Origin: Lentisalinibacter sediminis | GTDB taxonomy: Bacteria; Pseudomonadota; Gammaproteobacteria; Steroidobacterales; Woeseiaceae | DNA: 64,000 bases | Reading direction: 5' to 3' | Assembly: GCF_040706615.1 (NCBI RefSeq) | Contig: NZ_JAPDRF010000006.1 | Span: 124,001 to 188,000, forward strand | Shown here: in pieces, positions 50,839-59,176 of the stretch | How the letters are laid out: every line of letters starts with the position of its first letter | Position numbering within the stretch: position 1 is the first letter of the stretch | Program-made: the position numbers and the translations under genes | Notes under the pieces: model-generated | Databases searched by the model: none | What the model was told of the DNA's origin: nothing | What the model saw: only the letters and a program-made list of their open reading frames with translations

Positions 50839-53337
50839 TCAGTAGCCGTCGCCGATGGGCGAGCCCGGCGGCACGGTGGTCTCGGGTAGCTGTTCCACGT
50901 AGGACGGGTCGGCGCCGAATCGCTCGATGTCCTGACGGGCGGCGGTGTAGGCGGCCCGCCAGCGCCCATCGATGCGCCCTTCCAGTCGGTCTTCGAGCCA
51001 GTCGTCGAGTTTGTCTATAGCGCCGGTGGCGAGCATGCGCACGGCGGGGTCGGTTTCATCGTCGGCGGCCAGGCGCATGAGGGCGTGCAGGGTCTGGCGA
51101 TTGGTGCGGCGGAGGATGAGGCCCTCCATCCGATCGCGGCGCTCGGCGTACCAGGTACCTGCCAGCAAGGCGTCGACCAGTTCGGCGAAGCCGGGCAGGT
51201 CCGCGTCCGCGGCGTGCTGACGCTCGAGGCGGGCGGCGCGGGCGGGGTCGAGCAGCGCGGCCAGGGTGAGGGCTGCGGCGCTTTCGGCCGGCCCCGCGGG
51301 ATCGAAGGTGTTGCCGGTCTCGCGGGGGAACAGCTCGCGGTTGGGGGCGTAGCCGGGCGGCCGGGGCGGGATCAGCTCGACGATGCGCTCCGGCAGGCGC
51401 AGGACGGCGGGGTCGAGCAATGCGATGAGGGCGTCGATGGCGGCGCGCTGGCGCGGCGCGGGCACGCCGGCGGTGATGCGCCGGCCGTCGCCGCGGAGCG
51501 CATAGTCGAAGTATCGGCCGCCGATGAGTTTGGAGACCGCGCGGATCTGGTAGCGGTGCAGGAGGTACATCGGCACGAGCACCTCCTCCAGCGTCGCCCA
51601 GGGACGGCCGGGGCGAATATTGCGCTCGCCGAAGCGCTCGAGAACAACCTCGCGGACGCGCAGGAGGTGCTCGAGTTCGGCGATGGCGTCGGCGCCGTTG
51701 TCCCAGAGGTTGCCGTCCGGGTGCGCGGTGCCGGTGCCGCGGGCGTCCTCGTCGGCGACGTAGGCGTAGCGGGCGGCGGTCTCCGCCAGGATGCGGTCGC
51801 GTTCGGCTGCGGCGTCGATGCCTGGGGGGAAGTCCTGGTAGGCATAGAGGATGACGCGCTCGTCCCATTCGCCGATGCCGGTGTCGTAGGCGGCGGAGAG
51901 ATCGATGTCGCCCTCTTCGGTGAGGCGGATCAGCGGGAAGGGGTAGTCCATGACCGAGGCGCGGTCCTGGGTGCTGGCGGCGAAGTTGTGCTCGATGCCG
52001 AGGGTGTGGCCGACTTCGTGGGCGGAGAGCTGACGGATGCGGGCGAGGGCCATGGCGAGCATGGGGTCGTCGTCCGGGGAATAAGTTGGAAAAGTCTCAA
52101 AAGTTCGGTCCGGCACCTCATACGGGGCGAGCAGGCCCTCCGCGAGGAGGTAGTCCTGGCGTACGCGCAGCGAGCCGAGGGTGACATGGCCCTTGATGAT
52201 CTCGCCGGTGCGCGGATCGAGGACCGAGGCGCCGTAGGACCAGCCGCGGGTGGAGCGGTGGACCCACTGGATGACGTTGTAGCGCACGTCCAGGGGGTCG
52301 GCATCCTCCGGCAGCAGTTCCACGCGGAAGGCGTCGCGGTAACCCGCCGCCTCGAAGGCCTGGTTCCACCACCGTGCGCCGTCGATCAGGGCGCTGCGTA
52401 CGGGCTCCGGCGCGCCCCGATCGACGTAGTAGACGATCGGGGCGACCGGCTCGCTCATCGGTGCGGCCGGATCCTTCTTCGCCAGCCGGTGACGTCTTCC
52501 GAAGTTCACAAGCAGGGGGTCGCCGATGTCGGAGGCGTAGTCCACGAAGCCGTCGTTGCCGTAACTCAGACCGATGATGCCGCCGCGGGGATCGTAAGGC
52601 AGCGGCTCGTAACCCGGCGGCGGCAGCCGCACGAAGGAATGATGCAGGTGCACGGTGAAGCTGGTCGGATCCGGTGCGACGGTGGGCAGCAACTCTCCCT
52701 CGGGCTTGCCGGTGAACGTGACCATGGCCTCGGCCTCGCTGTTGTCCGGGAAGGCCTTGGTGCGTGGCAGATAAACAGCCGAGCGGGCGGCATCCACCGC
52801 GTAGGTGCCCTCCTCCATGTCCGCCAGGCGGCGGGCGATGCCGTGAGCGTCGCGGAGCAGGAACGGGGTGGCGTCCACGAATACCGCTCCGTCCTGCTCG
52901 CCCAGCACCTCGAATCCCCACAGTACGGAGATAGCGAAGGACTCTGCTGTAGCCGCGCGCTCCGGAGCATCACCGCCGAGCGCGCGGTAGGCCAGATTGT
53001 GCTGGACCAGCAGCACGCGGGGACCGACCCGGCGGAACTCGACAAGGCGAGTCGCCCCGAGCTGGCCCCGGTCCAGGCCGATGTCGTTGGAGCCTACGCC
53101 CCGCGCCAGCGAGGACTGGTAGATGAAGGGTTCGTCGAAGGCATCCAGCCCGAGCACCAGGCGGCCGCCGACTTCATCCCAGTACAGATCGATGAAACCG
53201 GGCATCGCCTGCCATGCGTCGATCGCGAGCGACTCGGCGGCCTCCCCGGGTGCGCGGTCGGCGGCAGGCTGCTCGGCGGCGGCGAGCACCGGAAAAGCGA
53301 GAGTCAGCAGGATCAGTGGCAGGAGGCATCGTGGCAT
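50839..53337 (-). CDS. Secreted zinc-dependent metalloprotease (DUF5117/DUF4953-like)
   Basis: The 832-residue protein starts with a signal peptide (LLPLILLTLAFPVLAAAE). The family-typical N-terminal beta region (GFIDLYWDEVGGRLVLGLD) is followed by a zincin motif SAHEVGHTLGIEHNF (about 449) with a Met-turn candidate SVMDYP (about 471). Just before the zinc motif, residues 407-419 (VPDRTFETFPTYS) are encoded by a 38-bp repeat found again at 53447, so this is an in-frame insertion. The function of the family is proteolysis of unknown targets outside the cytoplasm. Confidence 0.88.
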   Translation of the reverse strand: MPRCLLPLILLTLAFPVLAAAEQPAADRAPGEAAESLAIDAWQAMPGFIDLYWDEVGGRLVLGLDAFDEPFIYQSSLARGVGSNDIGLDRGQLGATRLVEFRRVGPRVLLVQHNLAYRALGGDAPERAATAESFAISVLWGFEVLGEQDGAVFVDATPFLLRDAHGIARRLADMEEGTYAVDAARSAVYLPRTKAFPDNSEAEAMVTFTGKPEGELLPTVAPDPTSFTVHLHHSFVRLPPPGYEPLPYDPRGGIIGLSYGNDGFVDYASDIGDPLLVNFGRRHRLAKKDPAAPMSEPVAPIVYYVDRGAPEPVRSALIDGARWWNQAFEAAGYRDAFRVELLPEDADPLDVRYNVIQWVHRSTRGWSYGASVLDPRTGEIIKGHVTLGSLRVRQDYLLAEGLLAPYEVPDRTFETFPTYSPDDDPMLAMALARIRQLSAHEVGHTLGIEHNFAASTQDRASVMDYPFPLIRLTEEGDIDLSAAYDTGIGEWDERVILYAYQDFPPGIDAAAERDRILAETAARYAYVADEDARGTGTAHPDGNLWDNGADAIAELEHLLRVREVVLERFGERNIRPGRPWATLEEVLVPMYLLHRYQIRAVSKLIGGRYFDYALRGDGRRITAGVPAPRQRAAIDALIALLDPAVLRLPERIVELIPPRPPGYAPNRELFPRETGNTFDPAGPAESAAALTLAALLDPARAARLERQHAADADLPGFAELVDALLAGTWYAERRDRMEGLILRRTNRQTLHALMRLAADDETDPAVRMLATGAIDKLDDWLEDRLEGRIDGRWRAAYTAARQDIERFGADPSYVEQLPETTVPPGSPIGDGY
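52080..52117. repeat. 38-bp repeat, copy A (inside metalloprotease gene)
   Basis: The segment runs on the plus strand from AATAAGTTGGAAAAGT to AAAAGTTCGGTCCGGCACC, with CTC in its centre. It is 36/38 identical to copy B at 53447-53484. It has an internal period: AAGTT recurs three times at 8-9-bp spacing. Read on the minus strand it encodes PDRTFETFPTY in frame with the protease. Confidence 0.9.
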
Positions 53338-53446
53338 CGTGGTTGTTCTCGTCGCGTTGATCGGGCCGTTATCTTGCCCGAGAAAGGCGGCTGACTCATC
53401 ATCGCCGGCAACCGCGGCCGCGACATGCACTGACTTCCGTCGAGCG

Positions 53447-53484
53447 AATAAGTTGGAAAAGTTGCAAAAGTTCGGTCCGGCACC
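53447..53484. repeat. 38-bp repeat, copy B (start of DUF72 gene)
   Basis: This is the second copy, in the same orientation, 1367 bp from copy A, with TGC in place of CTC. It lies in the divergent gap between the metalloprotease and the DUF72 gene and runs over the only in-frame start codons (TTG at 53453 and 53462) of the latter. Confidence 0.9.
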
Positions 53485-54319
53485 GGAGTATCGGCTCGGG
53501 TTGCCGGGCTGGGCGTTTCCCGGGTGGAAAGGGCGTTATTGGGATGCCCGCCCATCGCCGCTGGCTGACTATGCCCGCTTCTTCGGCACCGTGGAGGGCA
53601 ATACCACCTTCTACCGCATTCCGGAGGAGAAAACGGTCGCCGCCTGGCGCGAGGCCGTGGCCGGCCGGGACTTCGAGTTCTGCTTCAAGCTGCCCCGCAG
53701 CGTCACCCACGAGCCGGCGCCCTCGCTGCCGGACCTCGACGCCTTCCTGCGGACGATCGAGCCCCTCGGCGACCACATCGGACCCCTGCTGGTGCAGTTC
53801 CCGGCCACGGCCGGCCCGACGGAGATTGCCGGCATGGAGACCGTGCTCTCCCGGCTTTCCCGCCACTACCGCTACGCCATCGAGGTGCGCCACCCGCTCT
53901 TCTTCTCCCGCCCGGAGCGGCTCGAGCCCCTCCTTGCCGAACACGACTGTGGCCGCGTCATGATGGACAGCCGGCCCATCTACCGGGGCGACACGGCGCA
54001 CCCGGAGGTGCAGCAGGCGCTGCACGAGAAACCCGACGTGCCCGTGCTGGACACCGTCTACAACGGCCTCGCCTTCGTGCGCCTGGTGCTGCATCCCGAT
54101 GCGGCCAGCAACGAGGTCTGGATCGCCGAGTGGTCCCGGCGGGTGGCTGGCTACCTGCGGGCCGGCCAGCAGGTCTACATGATGATCCACTGCCCGAACA
54201 ACCTGCATTGCCCGCCGTTCGCACGCGCCTTCCACGAGACGCTGCAGCGCGAGCCGGGCATGCGGGAGCTGCCGGCGCTGCCTCCCTGGCCGCTGCCACG
54301 TCAGCAATCACTGCTCTGA
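53453..54319 (+). CDS. DUF72 family protein (start within 38-bp repeat)
   Basis: The conserved part begins YRLGLPGWAFPGWKGRYW, the first strand of DUF72, and continues with FFGTVEGNTTFYRIPEEKTVAAWREAV, FCFKLPRSVTHE, LLVQFP and FVRLVLHP to a C-terminal MMIHCPNNLHCPPFARAFHETL. The only in-frame starts near it are TTG codons inside the 38-bp repeat (53453 chosen); no good ribosome site is visible and the next in-frame ATG is far upstream. The native start may have been lost when the repeat was inserted, so this could be poorly expressed or a recent pseudogene. DUF72 has a TIM-barrel fold of unknown activity. Confidence 0.8.
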   Translation: MEKLQKFGPAPEYRLGLPGWAFPGWKGRYWDARPSPLADYARFFGTVEGNTTFYRIPEEKTVAAWREAVAGRDFEFCFKLPRSVTHEPAPSLPDLDAFLRTIEPLGDHIGPLLVQFPATAGPTEIAGMETVLSRLSRHYRYAIEVRHPLFFSRPERLEPLLAEHDCGRVMMDSRPIYRGDTAHPEVQQALHEKPDVPVLDTVYNGLAFVRLVLHPDAASNEVWIAEWSRRVAGYLRAGQQVYMMIHCPNNLHCPPFARAFHETLQREPGMRELPALPPWPLPRQQSLL

Positions 54320-54465
54320 ACCGCGTCCGATCCGGCCGGCTGCAAGCATTACGTATTGCCGCCGCAGGGGCGTCTGCCACAGCATGATGAATGCAAGGAA
54401 AGACCGCGAGCGACCGGTTTGCACCGCGCGCGGCGGTGCCGGCGCGGGCAGTTTCGGGAGGAGAC

Positions 54466-55179
54466 ATGAATACGCGCAAGACCCCCTCACGGCCAGGGAC
54501 ATGGCCGCTGCTGTCACTCGTCATCGCGCTCCTCGTCGTCGTCTTCGCCGTCCCCGCCGAGGCGGAGAATCTGGTGAAGGCGTTCACCGGCTCGGGGCCG
54601 GATACGACACCCCGCTTCGAGGTGGAGGGCCCCTGGCGGGTGGACTGGGAGGCCGGGAGCGAGCATCCCCTGCTCTCCGCGTTCTACACCAACCTGTATG
54701 ACGCTAAGACGAGCGAATACCTCGGCTTCATCACCCAGCTTCGGGGCACCGGTGCCGGCTCCAAACTCATCCGCGAGAGCGGCGAGTTCCGCATCGGCAT
54801 CTCGGGCAACGACGTGGACTGGACGATCCGGATCGTCGAGCTGAGCAAGGACGAGGCCGAGGCGCTCGAAGCGGCGGCGGCCGGCCGGCCACGGGGTGCG
54901 GAGCTGCCTCCGCCGGCACGCCCGGCACCCTCGACACTCGTTGCCTCCGGATCGTTCATCGGCTGGAACGTCGTCGACGAGCGCACGCTGCACCTCGTCA
55001 CCGGCGAGGACGGCCTCGTGCTGGAGGTGACGCTGGCCGAGCCGTGCCGCGGCCTGACCGAGACCGGAGAGGTACTCTTCGTGACGCCGGACAGCGGCGC
55101 GACGAATGTCTACAACTCGATCCTGCTGGACGACGGCACTCGCTGCTACTTCGAGCGGGTGGTGCCGCAGTACCGCTAG
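54466..55179 (+). CDS. Secreted protein of unknown function
   Basis: A GGGAGGAG site precedes ATG 54466. The 237-residue protein has a signal peptide (LLSLVIALLVVVFAVPAEA) and two similar beta segments (VEGPWRVDWEAGSE and a later LTETGEVLFVTPDSG) joined by an Ala/Pro-rich linker (about 140-160). No family recognised. Its last four bases overlap the stop of the convergent Mut7-C gene. Confidence 0.7.
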   Translation: MNTRKTPSRPGTWPLLSLVIALLVVVFAVPAEAENLVKAFTGSGPDTTPRFEVEGPWRVDWEAGSEHPLLSAFYTNLYDAKTSEYLGFITQLRGTGAGSKLIRESGEFRIGISGNDVDWTIRIVELSKDEAEALEAAAAGRPRGAELPPPARPAPSTLVASGSFIGWNVVDERTLHLVTGEDGLVLEVTLAEPCRGLTETGEVLFVTPDSGATNVYNSILLDDGTRCYFERVVPQYR

Positions 55180-55973
55180 GCCCGCCGTGACGACGGGCCC
55201 GCGGCCCGGGCGTGCTCAATGACCCGGTCCAGGCGCTCCAGGTGGGACCCCGGCCAGTAGACGCGCCCGCAACCCGTACAGCGGCGGAAGTCGCGGTAGA
55301 CCACGAATACCTGCAGCGGGACCTGCCGTGCAGCCTCCCGGCGGCGGATCGGCACGCACTCGCCGTTGCACTCCAGGCAGCGGGTGTAAGGTTCGAACTC
55401 CGGGCCCAGCTGCAGAGCCCGGACCACCTCCTCGAGCTGGGCCACCGGCTCGGTGGCGCGCAGCCAGTAGCCGTGGATCACCCGCCCGTTGCGCAGGATG
55501 CCGATGTCCCGCGTGAGGATGATCCGGTGCTCGGCGAGGGAGCGGTCGATGATTTCCTCGTCGCCGAGGTCGCTGCGCCAGACCGTGTCGTAGCCGAGCA
55601 GGCGGAGGTGGCGGGCCAGCATGCCGAGGTGCACGTCGGCGATGAAGCGCGTCATCCGCAGGGGCGCCGGGCGCAGCCGGACCAGGGGCGAGACGTCGAG
55701 GCACTCGAACACCGGATAGACGGCCACCCGCTCGCCGCCGCGCAGCCGGTGGCCGAAACCGACGGACTCGCCGTCGACCAGGATCACGTCGATCTCGGTA
55801 TGGGGCACGCCCAGCGCCTCGACGGTGTCCTTCACCGAGGGCGTGTCGGTGAAGCGGTGGACGAAGCTGCACTTGCGCCGCGCGGAGGGCAGGAAATCGT
55901 TCAGCTCCTCGTAGAAGCGGAACTCGGCCGCGCGTACGGGTTTGGCATGGGGATCGTCGGTAGGAGCTGCCAT
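55176..55973 (-). CDS. Mut7-C RNase with N-terminal ubiquitin-like domain
   Basis: The 265-residue protein has an N-terminal ubiquitin-fold segment (about 15-95; FRFYEELNDFLPSARRKCSF, LRGGERVAVYPVFE) and a Mut7-C domain (about 108-255) with FIADVHLGMLARHLRLLGYDTVW and ILTRDIGIL, a PIN-like fold, and a zinc ribbon (CLECNGE and CTGCGRVYWPGSH). These proteins are predicted RNases; partners are unknown. The start is in a divergent gap dominated by a REP array. Confidence 0.9.
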   Translation of the reverse strand: MAAPTDDPHAKPVRAAEFRFYEELNDFLPSARRKCSFVHRFTDTPSVKDTVEALGVPHTEIDVILVDGESVGFGHRLRGGERVAVYPVFECLDVSPLVRLRPAPLRMTRFIADVHLGMLARHLRLLGYDTVWRSDLGDEEIIDRSLAEHRIILTRDIGILRNGRVIHGYWLRATEPVAQLEEVVRALQLGPEFEPYTRCLECNGECVPIRRREAARQVPLQVFVVYRDFRRCTGCGRVYWPGSHLERLDRVIEHARAAGPSSRRA

Positions 55974-55980
55974 GTGTAAT

Positions 55981-56117
55981 GTAGGAGGGCCTTCAGGCCC
56001 GATGCTTTGGAAGGGGCCTTCAGGCCCGATGCTTTGGAAGGGGCCTTCAGGCCCGATGCTTTGGAAGGGGCCTTCAGGCCCGATGCTGTAGAAGGCCCTT
56101 CAGGCCCGATGCCCTGG
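55981..56117. repeat. Tandem REP-like array, five units of about 27 bp (locus 19)
   Basis: The unit AAGGGGCCTTCAGGCCCGAT followed by GCTTTGG repeats head-to-tail five times (unit starts near 55981, 56011, 56038, 56065, 56092). The first has the full GTAGGAG foot; the inner copies have lost it. It fills the divergent gap between the Mut7-C gene and the second ZIP gene and ends 19 bp before the ZIP start. Confidence 0.92.
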
Positions 56118-56136
56118 CCACCGGAGTGTAGCCCAC

Positions 56137-56925
56137 ATGCAGGAGACCGCCGTCAACGTCGTCTGGTTCGGCTTCGCCGCGAGCCTCGTCGCCGGGCTGG
56201 GCACCGGCGTCGGTGCCGTGGGCGTGTTCTTCGTCCGCCGGCTCACGGATGCCGCCGAGGATCTGCTGCTGAGCTTCGCTGCCGGCATCATGCTCGCGGC
56301 CTCCTTCTTCTCGCTGCTGCTGCCGGCCATTGCCTACGGCGAGGCGGAGTTCGGCGGCCGGCAGGCGGCGGTCGCCGTGGTCATCGCGGGCCTGCTGGTC
56401 GGCGCACTGGCGCTGGCCGGCATCCATCGCTACGTACCTCACGAGCATTTCTTCGCCGGCCGCGAAGGCCCGGACACCGCGGCGCTGGAACGGATCTGGC
56501 TGTTCATCATCGCCATCACGCTGCACAACTTCCCCGAGGGCATGGCCGTCGGGGTCGGGTTCGCCGGCGGCAACGTCGACAACGGCCTGGCGCTCGCCAC
56601 CGGTATCGGCATCCAGAACCTGCCCGAGGGCCTGGCCGTGGCCGTCTCGCTGATCGGTGCGGGTTACACACGCCTGCAGTCCTGGCTGGTCGCCTTCCTC
56701 ACCGGTCTCGCCGAACCGATCGGCGGGCTGTTCGGCAGTGCGGCAGTGTCCGTCGCCGGACCGCTCATGCCCTGGGCGCTGGCCTTCGCCGCCGGTGCCA
56801 TGCTGTTCATCATCAGCGACGAGATCATCCCGGAGACCCACCGGCGCGGGCTGCAGAACATCGCCACTTTCTCGCTGCTGGCCGGCTTCGTGGTGATGAT
56901 GTTCCTCGACGCAACACTGGGGTAA
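56137..56925 (+). CDS. ZIP-family metal transporter (second copy, ZupT-like)
   Basis: The 262-residue protein has eight helices and canonical ZIP metal-site motifs ITLHNFPEGMAVGVGF (helix 4) and GIGIQNLPEGLAVAVSL (helix 5), and a His-containing loop (YVPHEHFF). It imports zinc or related divalent metals. It is 44% similar in layout to, but clearly different in motif from, the copy at 46153 only by visual comparison. The 27-bp REP array lies directly upstream, so its promoter must be inside or beyond the array. Confidence 0.92.
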   Translation: MQETAVNVVWFGFAASLVAGLGTGVGAVGVFFVRRLTDAAEDLLLSFAAGIMLAASFFSLLLPAIAYGEAEFGGRQAAVAVVIAGLLVGALALAGIHRYVPHEHFFAGREGPDTAALERIWLFIIAITLHNFPEGMAVGVGFAGGNVDNGLALATGIGIQNLPEGLAVAVSLIGAGYTRLQSWLVAFLTGLAEPIGGLFGSAAVSVAGPLMPWALAFAAGAMLFIISDEIIPETHRRGLQNIATFSLLAGFVVMMFLDATLG

Positions 56926-57002
56926 ATCCCCGGGCGCCACCTTGATCGCGCCGTATTCGCGCCCATGTCTGAGGGAGGAGCGCAGAAAAAGGAGTACTAC
57001 GC

Positions 57003-57293
57003 ATGGCCGACAAGAGTACCTACCAGAAGAAGCTGGAAGCCCAGCTCGAGGAATGGAACGCCGAGATCGACAAGCTGCAGGCAAAGGCGAAACGGCATCA
57101 GGCCGATGCCGAGGCGGACTATTCCGAGGCCATCGAGGACCTGAAGTCCCGCCGTGACGACATGAAGAAGCGGCTCGAGGCACTGAGAGAGGCCAGCGAC
57201 GATGCCTGGGAGGACATCAAGGCCGGCGCCGAAAGCGCCTGGCAGTCGATGTCCGCCGCCGTGAAATCGGCCACGTCGCGCCTGAAACAGTAG
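57003..57293 (+). CDS. Small coiled-coil protein (sll1863-like stress family)
   Basis: An AGGAG site precedes the ATG. The 96-residue protein is almost entirely helical and charged (KKLEAQLEEWNAEIDKLQAKAKRHQADAEADYSEAIEDLKSRRDD) with a C-terminal amphipathic stretch (AWEDIKAGAESAWQSMSAAVKSA). It resembles the cyanobacterial sll1863 family linked to stress. A terminator follows. Confidence 0.8.
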   Translation: MADKSTYQKKLEAQLEEWNAEIDKLQAKAKRHQADAEADYSEAIEDLKSRRDDMKKRLEALREASDDAWEDIKAGAESAWQSMSAAVKSATSRLKQ

Positions 57294-57304
57294 ACTGTCA
57301 CCGG

Positions 57305-57343
57305 GGCGCCGGTCGGGTCCGGCCCGGCCGGCGCCTCTCTTTG
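57305..57343 (+). terminator. Terminator after coiled-coil gene
   Basis: GGCGCCGG (57305-57312) pairs with CCGGCGCC (57328-57335), followed by TCTCTTTG. It lies 12 bp after the stop. Confidence 0.7.
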
Positions 57344-57390
57344 TCCGCACATCGCTCACCGTCAGGAACGCAGTCAGCAAGGAGTCAGCA

Positions 57391-58368
57391 ATGGGTTTGC
57401 TCGTAGACGGCCAGTGGAAGGACCAGTGGTACGACACGGAGTCCACCGGCGGGAAGTTCAAGCGCCAGGAACAGGCGTACCGACACTGGATCACCGCCGA
57501 CGGCGAGCCGGGGCCCTCCGGCGAGGGCGGCTTCGCGGCGGAACCCGACCGCTATCACCTCTACGTTTCACTGGCCTGCCCCTGGGCCCACCGCGCGCTG
57601 ATCGTGCGTGCGCTGAAGGGTCTGGAGGACATGGTCCCCGTCTCGGTGGTCCACTGGTACATGGCCGAGCACGGCTGGACTTTCGAGTCCGGCCCCGGCG
57701 TGATCCCGGATCCCATCCACAACGCGGAGCGCCTCTACCAGCTGTACCAGAAGGCCGACCCGACCTTTACCGGCCGGGTGACGGTGCCGGTGGTCTGGGA
57801 CCGCAAGCGCGACACCATCGTGAACAACGAATCGTCGGAGATCATCCGCATGCTGAATTCCGCGTTCGATCATCTCGGCGCGGCGCCCGGCGACTATTAC
57901 CCGGAGTCCCTGCGCGAGGAGATCGACGCGGTCAACGAGCGCGTCTATCACACGCTGAACAACGGCGTGTACAAGTCGGGCTTCGCCACCACCCAGGAGG
58001 CCTACGAAGAGGCGGTGTATCCCCTGTTCGAGACCATGGACTGGCTGGAGGAGCGTCTCGCCGGCTCACGCTGGCTGGTCGGGAACACGCTGACCGAGGC
58101 CGACATCCGACTGTTCACCACCCTGGTGCGGTTCGACCCGGTCTACCACGGCCACTTCAAGTGCAACGTCCGCCGGCTGACCGAATACCCGAACCTGTGG
58201 GGCTTCACCCGGGACCTGTACCAGTATCGGGAGATTCGGGAGACGGTGAACTTCGAGCACATCAAGAAGCACTACTACGCGAGCCACGAAACCATCAACC
58301 CCACCCGCATCGTGCCGGTGGGGCCAGACCTCGATTTCGAGGCCCCGCACGGGCGGGAGGGCATGTAG
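57391..58368 (+). CDS. Glutathionyl-hydroquinone reductase (YqjG/PcpF-like GST)
   Basis: The 325-residue protein has YVSLACPWAHRALIVRALKGLED, in which the catalytic Cys of Xi-class GSTs sits in CPWAHR, followed by WYMAEHGWTFE, VPVVWDRKRDTIVNNESSEIIRMLNSAF and C-terminal helices with FVxYHGHFKCNVRRL. Length matches Escherichia coli YqjG (328 residues). It reduces glutathionyl-hydroquinones with glutathione. Confidence 0.96.
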   Translation: MGLLVDGQWKDQWYDTESTGGKFKRQEQAYRHWITADGEPGPSGEGGFAAEPDRYHLYVSLACPWAHRALIVRALKGLEDMVPVSVVHWYMAEHGWTFESGPGVIPDPIHNAERLYQLYQKADPTFTGRVTVPVVWDRKRDTIVNNESSEIIRMLNSAFDHLGAAPGDYYPESLREEIDAVNERVYHTLNNGVYKSGFATTQEAYEEAVYPLFETMDWLEERLAGSRWLVGNTLTEADIRLFTTLVRFDPVYHGHFKCNVRRLTEYPNLWGFTRDLYQYREIRETVNFEHIKKHYYASHETINPTRIVPVGPDLDFEAPHGREGM

Positions 58369-58384
58369 CCGCGGAGCCCGAGCC

Positions 58385-58978
58385 TTATTCCCCGGCGTCG
58401 GATGCCTGCCGCGTCGGGAACTGCATGAACAGGTCGTGCACCACGTCCTCGATCGCGGGCTTCGGGTTCTCCAGCGACTCGCGGGTGAGCCGGCCTTCGG
58501 CCACACCCTCCCAGATGAGCTGCCTGCGCTCGGCATCGACCACGTCGATGTTGGCGGTGCCCACCCGGTAGTGCACGGTGTCCACCTCCTGCTCGTACAT
58601 CGGCCAGGCGGTGTAGAGGCCGTAGCGGTAGCCGTAATAGCCGACGCCCACGGTCATGGACGGGCGGCTGCGCACTTCGCTGCGCTCGCGCACCCGGGTG
58701 TAGAAGTTCACGATCAGGTCCGGGTCGGTTTCCACGTAGCGATAGCCGAGCCCCTCCATCTCGTTGCGCACCGCGCCCTGGAAGTGGCTGGTGATGAGCG
58801 AGGAATAGCCGGCCCGGTCGGTGCCCAGCTCCTCGGCGAAGCCGAAGGTCTCGTAACGGGTGAAGTCGACGCTGCGGTCGTAGTCGGTGCGCAGCTGCGG
58901 ACCGGTGGCGCAGGCCGCGACGAGTACGCTGCAGGCGATCGCCAGAACCGTGAACAGTCTGCCTGTTCTCGCGTGCAT
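58385..58978 (-). CDS. DUF4136 lipoprotein
   Basis: The ATG at 58978 has GGAGG 6 bp upstream. The 197-residue protein has a lipoprotein signal with lipobox VAAC (VLAIACSVLVAAC) and the DUF4136 fold: DYDRSVDFTRYETFGFAE, a central VETDPDLIVNFYTRV, and a C-terminal VDAERRQLIWEGVAEG. Function unknown; outer-membrane lipoprotein likely. It starts 27 bp after the tRNA-Ala, so it could be read from the tRNA promoter. Confidence 0.9.
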   Translation of the reverse strand: MHARTGRLFTVLAIACSVLVAACATGPQLRTDYDRSVDFTRYETFGFAEELGTDRAGYSSLITSHFQGAVRNEMEGLGYRYVETDPDLIVNFYTRVRERSEVRSRPSMTVGVGYYGYRYGLYTAWPMYEQEVDTVHYRVGTANIDVVDAERRQLIWEGVAEGRLTRESLENPKPAIEDVVHDLFMQFPTRQASDAGE

Positions 58979-59005
58979 GACATGCCTCCTTGGCATTGAG
59001 AGAAG

Positions 59006-59081
<76 letters not shown>

Positions 59082-59176
59082 GTGTTTTCGGTAGCGCCCA
59101 TTTTATCGCAGGCGGCGCCGGTATGAGCCATTGCCGACGATGGCAGTCGGTGGGCATCGGTGCCCGCCCGTCGCCA

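Noticed and set aside
51085..53394. 769-codon plus-strand frame opposite the metalloprotease
   Set aside because: The minus strand has the zincin motif and signal peptide; the plus frame is shadow.
55981..56117. Tandem 27-bp array considered as a CRISPR
   Set aside because: Units are directly adjacent without unique spacers, and no cas genes are near; the unit is the dispersed palindrome.
58979..59005. Possible attachment site next to tRNA-Ala
   Set aside because: No repeat of the tRNA 3' end, integrase or foreign-looking segment is seen within the window.
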